Of a stretch of 8,009 nucleotides of DNA, positions 1-6,282 are shown one piece after another. The notes beneath the pieces were generated by a model. It had not been told where the DNA came from and did no database searches. It saw only the letters and a program-made list of their open reading frames with translations. This DNA is from Cyanobacteria bacterium UBA1221 (lineage in GTDB: Bacteria; Cyanobacteriota; Vampirovibrionia; Gastranaerophilales; Gastranaerophilaceae): assembly GCA_002309425.1 (NCBI GenBank), contig DBXD01000072.1:1-8009 (forward strand), written 5' to 3'. The position numbers and the translations under genes were made by a program. Every line of letters begins with the position of its first letter. The first letter of the stretch is position 1.

Positions 1-563
1 TAATTGCCCTCGTCAAGAAGTTTTCTTGCAATTTCGCACCACCTGTACAACGTTTCCAAAGGAATTAAATCTGTATCAAGGGCAATTTGGAATACGCTGT
101 CGGCACTTGTATAGACAATCGGGAATTTTGTTTCGTGGTGTTCATCATTCAGTTTTTCAATAATGGCCGTTCCGCTTGCGGGAATATTTGCCAAAACCCC
201 TCCGCAATCCGTTTCTTTTATAAATTTTTCTATTAATTCTTCAGGAAAACCGTTCGGAAAAGTCGCAAAAGGTTTTTCGTTTATAAGTCCCATAAACTCC
301 CAATGCCCTGTTGTAGTATCCTTACCCTTAGATTTTTCAATCATTGTTCCGTATTTTGCAATCGGTTTATCGTTTTTTGCGATACCCATAAAATCCTGAA
401 TATTACCCAGCCCCATTTTTGAAAGGTTGGGAACGTTAAGTCCGCCGTTAAACTCGCAAACGTGTTTCAGGGTATTACATTCAGGAACATCGCCAAACTC
501 TCTGCAATCCTCCATTGCTCCGATACCCATAGAATCAATAACTACAACAATCGCTCTCTTCAT
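1..563 (-). CDS. deoB: Phosphopentomutase, N-terminal part (gene runs off the left edge)
   Basis: DeoB interconverts (deoxy)ribose-1-phosphate and (deoxy)ribose-5-phosphate in cytoplasmic nucleoside salvage; it is an alkaline-phosphatase-fold, Mn-dependent enzyme. Translating the minus strand from the ATG at 563 gives MKRAIVVVIDSMGIGAME, with the metal-binding Asp at residue 10. It also shows the hallmark DTTTGHWE at residues 82-89. The Thr at residue 85 falls where family members carry the phosphorylated catalytic Thr. Only 187 codons are present, about half of the usual length of roughly 390 residues; the C-terminal half lies outside the window. The start is fixed by an AAAGGGAG SD at 573-580, nine bases upstream. 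The gene is divergent from the one at 730 and has its own promoter, so any deo operon partners would lie to the left. Nothing looks broken in the visible part. Confidence 0.95.
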   Translation of the reverse strand, partial: MKRAIVVVIDSMGIGAMEDCREFGDVPECNTLKHVCEFNGGLNVPNLSKMGLGNIQDFMGIAKNDKPIAKYGTMIEKSKGKDTTTGHWEFMGLINEKPFATFPNGFPEELIEKFIKETDCGGVLANIPASGTAIIEKLNDEHHETKFPIVYTSADSVFQIALDTDLIPLETLYRWCEIARKLLDEGN

Positions 564-586
564 TTTTTTCAACTCCCTTTGGCTCT

Positions 587-615
587 ATTTTAGCATACAA
601 ATTGTTTTTTGGTAA
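587..615 (-). promoter_or_regulatory. deoB promoter (sigma70-like, extended -10)
   Basis: Read on the minus strand, TTACCA (615-610) is followed by a 17-base spacer and TAAAAT (592-587). TGC immediately before the -10 makes it an extended -10 box. Predicted transcription starts near position 580, so the leader would be only about 17 nt and would begin at the SD. Assigned from pattern and position only. Confidence 0.6.
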
Positions 616-729
616 ATATCACCTTTAGATTTAATTATGTTAAGTTTTTTTACAAAAAATCGTTGTTTATGAAATATTTGCATTCTAAAAACGTTTATAT
701 ATTTAAGAGTATGACTGAGGATTATATCT

Positions 730-1311
730 ATGACTGTTGAAAAATTAGTTTCATTAGAACAATTCCAAAAAGACCCCAAACTTCAGGCCGAATTTGGCGG
801 GGACTATAACAGGTATTTGAGCAGTTTTATTCAAAAACTCAATCAAGTTGGTATTTTTGGTATTGAAGAAGCTGTTATACCGGGCATGAAAGGGATTAGT
901 TTATTTTTTAACTCCCCAAAAGCTAAGAAAACAGATCCTCAGCAAGATGAAAAGTTTGAAGAAATAAATAAAAGATTAGGACAAATAAAAGACCCTAAAA
1001 TCAGAGAAAAAGTTGCGGCAGAAATGTTTGCAGGCAATCTTTCAGATGCATTCTTTGATATGATAATGGAACGCTATGACAAGAAAAAAGCTGAATTTGA
1101 AGAAATTTGGGCAAAATATGAAGTTGCCAAAGGTCAGGCCGCAGATTTAAAAAAGACATGCGAAAGATTGCTCGCAGAATACAAAAAATACGACGGAGAT
1201 ACCGCAAAAGAAAGAGCATATAATCAGGCCTATACGAGTTATGCGGAAGCACAACTTGATGCTGATATTTATTTAGACGTTGCAGGAGATATTTCTCACA
1301 GAGCTGTTTAA
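730..1311 (+). CDS. Uncharacterised helical/coiled-coil protein, 193 aa
   Basis: I do not recognise this protein. The ATG at 730 has a GAGG SD at 717-720, and the frame is open for 193 codons. No signal peptide or membrane segment is visible, so it is probably cytoplasmic or associated with a larger structure. Residues 1-45 look helical; residues 45-62 are more hydrophobic (around AVIPGMKGISLFF). Residues 64-90 are charged and Lys-rich. From about 108 to 180 there is a long Lys/Glu/Ala-rich stretch, including DKKKAEFEEIWAKYEVAK, that looks like a continuous helix or coiled coil. No catalytic motif or Cys/His cluster is seen. It lies between divergent deoB and the separately promoted rpsO, so it is probably monocistronic; no clear terminator follows. 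A weak promoter candidate lies in 672-700 (TTGTTT, 17 bases, TAAAAA). Coding status is well supported by the SD and composition; function is unknown. Confidence 0.8.
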   Translation: MTVEKLVSLEQFQKDPKLQAEFGGDYNRYLSSFIQKLNQVGIFGIEEAVIPGMKGISLFFNSPKAKKTDPQQDEKFEEINKRLGQIKDPKIREKVAAEMFAGNLSDAFFDMIMERYDKKKAEFEEIWAKYEVAKGQAADLKKTCERLLAEYKKYDGDTAKERAYNQAYTSYAEAQLDADIYLDVAGDISHRAV

Positions 1312-1330
1312 CTTTTATTAACCTCATGTC

Positions 1331-1359
1331 TTGCTTTTTTTCTTTCAGCATATTAATAT
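1331..1359 (+). promoter_or_regulatory. rpsO promoter (sigma70-like)
   Basis: TTGCTT (1331-1336), a 17-base spacer and TAATAT (1354-1359) make a good sigma70-type match. Transcription would begin near 1366, at the base of the leader hairpin, giving a leader of about 50 nt before rpsO. Confidence 0.65.
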
Positions 1360-1365
1360 TCTTTA

Positions 1366-1398
1366 CGTAGAGTGCTTACGCCAATATGTACTCATACG
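1366..1398 (+). promoter_or_regulatory. Hairpin at the 5' end of the rpsO leader, possible S15 autoregulatory element
   Basis: CGTA-GAGTGC (1366-1375) pairs with GTACTC-A-TACG (1388-1398). This gives a 10-bp stem with one bulged A, one G-U wobble next to a C-G pair, and a 12-nt loop. It sits exactly at the predicted mRNA 5' end and six bases before the SD (AAGGA, 1404-1408). S15 is known to repress its own translation through structurally varied leader RNAs in several bacterial groups. That this hairpin does so is inference; it could instead stabilise the 5' end. Confidence 0.45.
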
Positions 1399-1416
1399 AA
1401 ATAAAGGAAAATTATT

Positions 1417-1686
1417 ATGTCAATCAATTTGAAAAACAAAAAAGACATCATTGAAGAATATGGTGCTAACGAGAAAGATACCGGTTCTGCAGAAGTTCAG
1501 ATTGCTATGCTTAGCAAGAAGATTGCTGAATTGACAGAACACCTGAAATCTAATCAAAAAGACTTCGCTACAAAAAGAGGTCTTTACATGATGGTAGGTA
1601 AAAGAAAAAGATTACTCTCTTACCTCAAGGAAAAAAATCTTGAAGGTTATAGAGCGCTGATTAAAAAACTCGGTATCAGAGGATAA
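1417..1686 (+). CDS. rpsO: 30S ribosomal protein S15
   Basis: S15 is a primary 16S rRNA binding protein that organises the central domain (platform) of the 30S subunit and contributes to bridges with the 50S subunit. The 89-aa product has the family's standard length. It carries the conserved core: DTGSAEVQIA near residues 21-30, then LTEHLKSNQKDFATKRGL, then MVGKRKRLLSYLK, where the basic and His residues contact rRNA. It ends in IKKLGIRG. The ATG at 1417 has an AAGGA SD (1404-1408) at good spacing. The gene has its own promoter, leader hairpin and terminator, so it looks monocistronic. pnp, which follows rpsO in many bacteria, is not adjacent here. Confidence 0.98.
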   Translation: MSINLKNKKDIIEEYGANEKDTGSAEVQIAMLSKKIAELTEHLKSNQKDFATKRGLYMMVGKRKRLLSYLKEKNLEGYRALIKKLGIRG

Positions 1687-1700
1687 TTTTTCAAAAACAA

Positions 1701-1731
1701 AAAAACGGCACCCGGTAAGGGCGCCGTTTTT
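1701..1731. terminator. Bidirectional intrinsic terminator between rpsO and the Xre-like gene
   Basis: AAAAACGGC-A-CCC (1701-1713), loop GGTAA, then GGG-C-GCCGTTTTT (1719-1731) form a 12-bp stem with one A-C mismatch. On the plus strand it ends in a T run. On the minus strand the tail is seven T plus a further T-rich stretch, so it can stop both rpsO and the convergent gene at 1767-1979. Confidence 0.9.
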
Positions 1732-1766
1732 GTATATAGCCATACAATAACAATATATTAAATATT

Positions 1767-1979
1767 TTATTTCTGTTTTTCCTTAATACACCATTCATAA
1801 CCCAAGTAATCAAGAATTTCTTGAACTTCTTCAAATCTTATCGCTTTTGAATTAAATTTATTAGATAATCCGCCATCTTTTGGTATTTTATGCCCATCCG
1901 CAATCATCTGGCGGGCTAACTTTCTCATAGACCATCCTCTACGTAATAAAAGTATTTGTATTTCCTGATATATATTCAT
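1767..1979 (-). CDS. Small Xre/Cro-like helix-turn-helix protein, 70 aa
   Basis: A 70-residue, probably DNA-binding protein. Residues 3-15 (IYQEIQILLLRRG) read as helix 1 and 17-25 (SMRKLARQM) as helix 2. Residues 36-49 (GGLSNKFNSKAIRF) occupy the recognition-helix region, and 50-60 (EEVQEILDYLG) resembles the terminal helix of Xre/Cro domains. An insertion of about eight residues (DGHKIPKD) lengthens the turn. There is no effector domain, so it would act as a simple repressor or antirepressor. The ATG at 1979 has no SD and little leader. An internal ATG at 1928 (Met18) has a GAGG SD, but starting there would remove helix 1. The longer form is preferred on fold grounds. It is divergent from the LuxR-type gene across a region with a perfect inverted repeat, which suggests autoregulation. 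Targets are unknown. Confidence 0.75.
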   Translation of the reverse strand: MNIYQEIQILLLRRGWSMRKLARQMIADGHKIPKDGGLSNKFNSKAIRFEEVQEILDYLGYEWCIKEKQK

Positions 1980-1991
1980 AATAATAACAGT

Positions 1992-2028
1992 GTATTTATA
2001 TTTAATACAATTGACAAAATATAAATAC
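1992..2028. promoter_or_regulatory. Perfect 12-bp inverted repeat between divergent HTH genes, candidate operator
   Basis: GTATTTATATTT (1992-2003) is repeated exactly inverted as AAATATAAATAC (2017-2028), 25 bp centre to centre. The right arm occupies the start of the promoter spacer of the rightward gene, and the left arm lies 13-24 bp upstream of the leftward start codon. Binding there could control both genes. The arms are very AT-rich, so some symmetry is expected by chance, but a perfect 12-bp match is not common. Confidence 0.55.
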
Positions 2029-2040
2029 TTGTTATATATT
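2011..2040 (+). promoter_or_regulatory. Promoter of the LuxR-type HTH gene
   Basis: A consensus -35 TTGACA (2011-2016), an 18-base spacer and TATATT (2035-2040). Transcription would start near 2047, giving a leader of about 50 nt. The -35 lies between the arms of the inverted repeat, so a protein bound to both arms would block it. On the minus strand an offset TTGTCA (2017-2012) may be the -35 of the leftward gene, with a weak TACACT -10 17 bases further on. Confidence 0.6.
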
Positions 2041-2096
2041 TAACTATATTATCATGTATATTATGACAGACATTAAGCCGTCTACAGGGGTAAAAA

Positions 2097-2303
2097 ATGG
2101 CACAACAAAAAATATTAAGTCAAACCGAAATTCAATTACTTGAAATACTAATTACCGGTCTTAGTATAAAGAATGCAGGAAAACGGCTGGGTTTAAGCGA
2201 ATACCAAGCATACAAAATTTCTAAAAGTATTAAGACAAAATTAAATGCAAAAAATATGCCTAATGCCGCATTTATTGCATATCAAAAAAATTTAATCAAA
2301 TAA
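2097..2303 (+). CDS. Stand-alone LuxR/GerE-type helix-turn-helix protein, 68 aa
   Basis: The whole protein is one LuxR_C/GerE-like four-helix DNA-binding domain. Residues 8-21 (LSQTEIQLLEILIT) match the usual LTxRExxVL start. Residues 21-33 (GLSIKNAGKRLGL) are the scaffold helix and turn, with SEYQAYKISKSIKTKLNA (34-51) as recognition helix and NAAFIAYQ at the end. There is no receiver, PAS or ligand-binding domain, so it resembles the small GerE-like regulators that act without a sensor domain. The usual TVKxH of the recognition helix reads QAYKI, so its target preference may differ. The ATG at 2097 has an AGGGG SD at 2086-2090. It is divergent from the Xre-like gene, and hydF starts 54 bp downstream with its own apparent promoter. 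Whether it controls hydF is unknown. Confidence 0.75.
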   Translation: MAQQKILSQTEIQLLEILITGLSIKNAGKRLGLSEYQAYKISKSIKTKLNAKNMPNAAFIAYQKNLIK

Positions 2304-2312
2304 AAATAATGC

Positions 2313-2341
2313 TTGCGTGATAATTATATGATTACTATAAT
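2313..2341 (+). promoter_or_regulatory. hydF promoter
   Basis: TTGCGT (2313-2318), a 17-base spacer and a perfect TATAAT (2336-2341). The predicted start falls near 2347, right at the AGAGGA SD (2347-2352), so the leader would be about 10-12 nt. That is unusually short; either the leader is minimal or hydF is also read from the upstream gene. Confidence 0.55.
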
Positions 2342-2357
2342 AACATAGAGGACTATT

Positions 2358-3551
2358 ATGCAGGCACTTAAATCAGACAGATTACATATATCATTTTTCG
2401 GAAAAACAAATGTCGGAAAATCCTCCGTAATAAATAAAATTACAGGTCAGGATACTTCCATTGTGTCAGATATTGCGGGAACAACAACCGATGTCGTTGA
2501 AAAATCAATGGAGCTGCTTCCTGTTGGCCCGGTAAGATTGCTTGACACAGCAGGACTTGATGACAAAACTGATTTATCAAAGGATAGAATTGAAAAAACT
2601 CTAAAAGTAATTAACCGTACCGATATTGCGGTTATTATATGTGACTACAACGGTATTGATGAATATGAAAAAAATCTAATCAAAAAATTTGATGAACTTA
2701 ATATTCCATACCTGATTATGGTAAACAAAACAGATATTCAGGCACCTGATGAAAATGTATTGTCGGAGCTTTTCACTTTAACTCCTCACATTATTTTAAC
2801 GTCTGCAAAATGTGATAACGAATTGATTTTTAAATTCAAGTCCGAAACAGTGAAACTTTTGCCCGAGGATTTTGTTAATTCTCCAAAAATTGCGGGAGAT
2901 TTGATACCGGAAAAAAGCACCGTAATCCTTGTTGTTCCGATTGATAAAGAAGCTCCCAAGGGCAGGCTTATTCTGCCGCAGGTTCAGACTATCAGGGATT
3001 TACTGGACAGCAGTTGTATGACGTATGTTGTTAAAGAAACAGAATTAAAAGGAGCTTTGGACAATCTGAAAACTCCGCCCTCTCTCGTTATTACGGATTC
3101 TCAAGCCTTTAAACAGGTTAGTGAAATTGTACCTGATGATATTCCTCTCACATCTTTTTCAATACTTTTTGCAAGATTAAAGGGTGATTTAAAAGCATTC
3201 AGAGATGGCGCAAAAGCAATTTCAAATTTACAAGACGGTGATAAGGTTTTAATTTTGGAAAGCTGTACCCACCACGCAATAGAAGATGATATCGGAACAG
3301 TTAAAATTCCTAACCTTTTAAAGAAAAAAACAGGAAAAAACCTGGTTATAGAACACTATTCTGGACACGATTTTCCCGATATTTCAGAGTACAAATTGAT
3401 TGTGCATTGCGGAGCCTGCATGACTAATCGCAGAGAGGTCTTATCAAGAATTTTGACCTCAAATAACGCAAACGTTCCAATTACAAATTACGGAATTACG
3501 ATTTCGTATTGTCTTGGTATCCTCGACAGGGCAATGAAAATTTTTGGATAA
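2358..3551 (+). CDS. hydF: [FeFe]-hydrogenase H-cluster maturation GTPase HydF
   Basis: HydF is the scaffold on which the 2Fe subcluster, made with the radical-SAM enzymes HydE and HydG, is assembled before delivery to the hydrogenase HydA. The GTPase domain comes first: P-loop GKTNVGKSS (15-23), switch I TTTD (42-45), DTAG (63-66), NKTD (123-126) and SAK (149-151). A dimerisation region follows (about 180-285). The C-terminal cluster-binding domain has Cys303-x-His305 and, 44 residues later, His350-Cys351-x2-Cys354. This matches the family's CxH...HCxxC iron-sulfur motif. The length of 397 aa is typical. The ATG at 2358 has AGAGGA at 2347-2352. No hydE, hydG or hydA lies in the window, so maturation genes are dispersed or further away. 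All key motifs are intact, so a functional enzyme and a hydrogenase elsewhere in the genome are expected. Confidence 0.96.
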   Translation: MQALKSDRLHISFFGKTNVGKSSVINKITGQDTSIVSDIAGTTTDVVEKSMELLPVGPVRLLDTAGLDDKTDLSKDRIEKTLKVINRTDIAVIICDYNGIDEYEKNLIKKFDELNIPYLIMVNKTDIQAPDENVLSELFTLTPHIILTSAKCDNELIFKFKSETVKLLPEDFVNSPKIAGDLIPEKSTVILVVPIDKEAPKGRLILPQVQTIRDLLDSSCMTYVVKETELKGALDNLKTPPSLVITDSQAFKQVSEIVPDDIPLTSFSILFARLKGDLKAFRDGAKAISNLQDGDKVLILESCTHHAIEDDIGTVKIPNLLKKKTGKNLVIEHYSGHDFPDISEYKLIVHCGACMTNRREVLSRILTSNNANVPITNYGITISYCLGILDRAMKIFG

Positions 3552-3560
3552 AAAGAGTTT

Positions 3561-3589
3561 TTGCACAACTTTCATGTTTATTATAAGAT
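3561..3589 (+). promoter_or_regulatory. Possible alaS promoter
   Basis: TTGCAC (3561-3566), a 17-base spacer and TAAGAT (3584-3589); an overlapping TATAAG (3582-3587) would have a 15-base spacer. The match is moderate. Because hydF ends at 3551 with no visible terminator, alaS could also be read through from hydF. Confidence 0.4.
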
Positions 3590-3633
3590 GTTGATACTAA
3601 ATTATCTTAGAAAGAAAAGAGGAATAAGAGATT

Positions 3634-6237
3634 ATGCTAGGCGGAAACGAAATCAGAGATTTGTATCTGAACTATTTTAAGGAAAAACATCAGCACACGG
3701 TTGTTGAAAGCTCAAGTCTTGTACCGGATAATCCGACAGTTCTGCTTACAACAGCAGGCATGTTACAATTTTTACCCATATTTTTGGGTATTCAGCAATG
3801 TCCTTATGACCCCGCCAGAGCAACTTCTTGTCAAAAATGTGCCAGAGCAGGCGGAAAAGATTCCGATATAGAAAATGTCGGAAGAACCCCACGCCACCAT
3901 ACTTTCTTTGAAATGCTCGGCAATTTTTCTTTCGGAGATTATTACAAAAAAGAAATTATCCCGTGGGCCTGGGAATTTGTAACAGAAGTTTTGAAACTTG
4001 ATAAAGACAGACTCTGGATAACAATTTTTGAAACGGATGACGAGGCTTATGACATTTGGAGAAGTGTCGGAGTTCCTGCAGAACGCATTAAACGCAAAGG
4101 TAAAAAAGATAATTTCTGGGGCCCTCCCGGAGCATCAGGCTCATGCGGACCTTGTTCCGAAATTCACTACGATTTAGGTGAACAATACAGTTGCGGACAT
4201 CCAAACTGCGGCATTGATACCTGTGAATGTGACAGATGGGTTGAAATTTGGAATCTTGTATTTACGGAATTATATCAGGATGAAGAAGGAAACCAATCAC
4301 CTCTGGACAGCAAAAACGTTGATACGGGTATGGGTTTGGAACGTATTACAATGGTTTGTCAGGGTGTTGCCTCAACTTTTGAAACGGATTTACTCAAACC
4401 GATTATGGATAAGGTTTCCGAGATGAGCGGTGTACCATATAAAAAATCCGAAAAAACCGATATTTCTCTCAGAATTATAACAGACCACGCAAGATGCGTA
4501 ACTTTCTTGATTACAGACGGTGTAATTCCCGGAAATGAAGGCAGAAGTTATGTGTTGAGAATGATTTTGCGCAGAGCCCTCAGACACGGAAAAATCCTCG
4601 GTATGGAACTGCCGTTTTTGTATAAACTCGTTGATGTCGTAGTAGATAATTACGGAAAAGCATATCCCGAATTGGTTAAGAATAAACAAAAAGTTATTGA
4701 CACAATCAAAAAAGAAGAAGAAAGATTTAACAAAACTCTTGACAGAGGTTACAAGCTTCTTGAAGAATTTATCAACAATAAAAAAGATATTGACGGAGAA
4801 AGCGCATTCAAACTTTATGATACTTTCGGTTTTCCGTTGGAACTGACTAAAGAAATTGCGGAAGAAAACGGATTGCACGTTGATGAAGCAGGTTATAAAG
4901 CCGCTATGCAGGAACAGAAAGAAAGAGCAAAAGCCGCAACCGCAAAAATCTCCGTAACAGGTGATATAAAATATGCAAAAGTAGAACAGGAAGTCGGTTC
5001 AACAGAATTTATCGGATATGACAAAAACGAGTGTGAGGACTCGAAAATCCTTGCAACAATAGAGGGTGAGGGTTACGTTGATGTCGTATTAAACAGAACC
5101 CCGTTTTACGCCGAATGCGGCGGACAAGTCGGGGACAGCGGTTTTATCGAAAACGATAACCTGAAACTTGAAGTTTTGACAACATTTAAGGTTAATGAGT
5201 TATATGTTCACAGATGTTCCGTACTGAACGGCGAAATTACAATCGGCGAAACTGTCAGAGCCTATATTGATCTTGCAAGACGGGAAGAAATAAGAGTTCA
5301 CCATACGTCTGCACACCTTTTGCAGGCAGCTCTGATTAGTGTTGTAGGTAACGAAGTTAAACAGGCAGGTTCTTACGTTGACGATGAAAGAATGAGATTT
5401 GACTTCACTTTTTCCAGAGCAATGACACCTGATGAAATTAAAAAGACCGAAGATTTGATGAACAAATGGATTGGCGAGGGTTATAAAATTGATACCAAAG
5501 TTATGAGTATTGAAGAAGCAAAACTCACAGGTGCTACCGCATTGTTCGGTGAAAAATACGGTGAAAACGTTAGAGTTGTTTCAATAGAAAAAGACGGCAA
5601 GTCAATCTCCAAAGAATTTTGCGGAGGAACACACGCAAGAGAATTGAAAGATTTAAGGCTTATCAAAATTGTTTCGGAAAGTGCAATCGCAGCAGGTACA
5701 AGACGTATTGAGTGTGTTGTATCAAAATCGGCACTAAAATTTGTGAACGACAAAGTTGCGGTAACAGATGAGTTATCGTCAAGATTTAAGGCTCATTCTG
5801 ATGAAATCATTGAGCGTGTTGAAAAATTGCAGGACGAAAATAAAGAACTCCAGAAAGAAATTGAAAAATTACAGGAAGAAAATGCCAGAGCAAAATTTGC
5901 AACTTTCTTAGACAGAGCGGAAGCAATAAACGGCGGAAAAATCTTTGTATCAAAAGTATTGGACTTAAATCCATTGGCAATGAAAATCGGAATGGAATTT
6001 TTATCAAAGAAACTGGGCGAAAGCGTAATCGTTCTGGCAAGCGACAAATCCGTTACGGTAAAAGTTTCCGATAGTTTTGTACAAAAAGGTATAAATGCGG
6101 GTAAGATTGTCGGCGAAATTTCAAGAGCAACAGGCGCAAACGGCGGCGGACGTCCGAATTTTGCACAGGGCGGCATCAAAGACCCGTCAAAACTTGATGA
6201 AATTCTTCCGCAAATTAAAGAAGAATTGGTAAAATAA
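3634..6237 (+). CDS. alaS: Alanine--tRNA ligase
   Basis: AlaS charges tRNA-Ala with alanine in the cytoplasm and hydrolyses mischarged Ser- and Gly-tRNA-Ala. At 867 aa it is full length. The class II catalytic core includes HHTFFEMLGNFSFGDYYK (88-105) and motif 3 DTGMGLERI (230-238). The tRNA-recognition domain extends to about 460. The editing domain has the zinc site His557-x3-His561 and Cys663-GGT-His667. A coiled coil (about 722-755) and a DHHA1-type C-Ala domain with GGGRPNFAQGG (837-847) follow. A Cys-rich insertion at 187-199 (Cys 187, 192, 197, 199) near CGPC (171-174) resembles that of Clostridia-type AlaS and may bind metal. The ATG at 3634 has AAGAGGA at 3617-3623. Tandem stops TAA TAG end the gene. 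Palindromic repeats, some followed by T-rich tails, lie downstream. Confidence 0.98.
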   Translation: MLGGNEIRDLYLNYFKEKHQHTVVESSSLVPDNPTVLLTTAGMLQFLPIFLGIQQCPYDPARATSCQKCARAGGKDSDIENVGRTPRHHTFFEMLGNFSFGDYYKKEIIPWAWEFVTEVLKLDKDRLWITIFETDDEAYDIWRSVGVPAERIKRKGKKDNFWGPPGASGSCGPCSEIHYDLGEQYSCGHPNCGIDTCECDRWVEIWNLVFTELYQDEEGNQSPLDSKNVDTGMGLERITMVCQGVASTFETDLLKPIMDKVSEMSGVPYKKSEKTDISLRIITDHARCVTFLITDGVIPGNEGRSYVLRMILRRALRHGKILGMELPFLYKLVDVVVDNYGKAYPELVKNKQKVIDTIKKEEERFNKTLDRGYKLLEEFINNKKDIDGESAFKLYDTFGFPLELTKEIAEENGLHVDEAGYKAAMQEQKERAKAATAKISVTGDIKYAKVEQEVGSTEFIGYDKNECEDSKILATIEGEGYVDVVLNRTPFYAECGGQVGDSGFIENDNLKLEVLTTFKVNELYVHRCSVLNGEITIGETVRAYIDLARREEIRVHHTSAHLLQAALISVVGNEVKQAGSYVDDERMRFDFTFSRAMTPDEIKKTEDLMNKWIGEGYKIDTKVMSIEEAKLTGATALFGEKYGENVRVVSIEKDGKSISKEFCGGTHARELKDLRLIKIVSESAIAAGTRRIECVVSKSALKFVNDKVAVTDELSSRFKAHSDEIIERVEKLQDENKELQKEIEKLQEENARAKFATFLDRAEAINGGKIFVSKVLDLNPLAMKIGMEFLSKKLGESVIVLASDKSVTVKVSDSFVQKGINAGKIVGEISRATGANGGGRPNFAQGGIKDPSKLDEILPQIKEELVK

Positions 6238-6244
6238 TAGTGTT

Positions 6245-6272
6245 GGAAGACTAAAGCCTGCCCTACTTTTCT
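6245..6272 (+). repeat. Degenerate copy of a short hairpin repeat, directly after alaS
   Basis: GGAAGAC-TAAA-GCCTGCC (6245-6262) keeps 5 of 7 stem pairs and is followed by CTACTTTTCTTT. Its 20-base core (6251-6270) matches the copies at 6491-6510 and 6511-6530 with 3-4 differences. Lying 7 bp after the alaS stops with a T-rich tail, it may act as a weak alaS terminator. Confidence 0.6.
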
Positions 6273-6282
6273 TTGTACGGTT

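Noticed and set aside
163..615. Plus-strand open frames of 78 and 62 codons
   Set aside because: They lie almost entirely antisense to deoB, whose DTTTGHWE motif and SD are unambiguous, and they encode nothing recognisable.
585..779. Minus-strand 64-codon frame upstream of deoB
   Set aside because: It overlaps the deoB promoter and the start of the gene at 730 and has no good SD or conserved pattern.
1001..1351. Minus-strand 116-codon frame
   Set aside because: Antisense to the 730-1311 gene, with Leu/Arg/Gln-rich shadow composition.
4178..4878. Plus-strand 82-codon and minus-strand 162-codon frames inside alaS
   Set aside because: The alaS frame is continuous and conserved across this span; the alternatives are shadows.
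5481..6179. Three minus-strand frames of 77-128 codons at the 3' end of alaS
   Set aside because: All are antisense to conserved AlaS editing and C-Ala sequence; their Ser/Phe/Leu/Ile-rich composition is typical of the complement of Lys/Glu/Asp-rich coding sequence.
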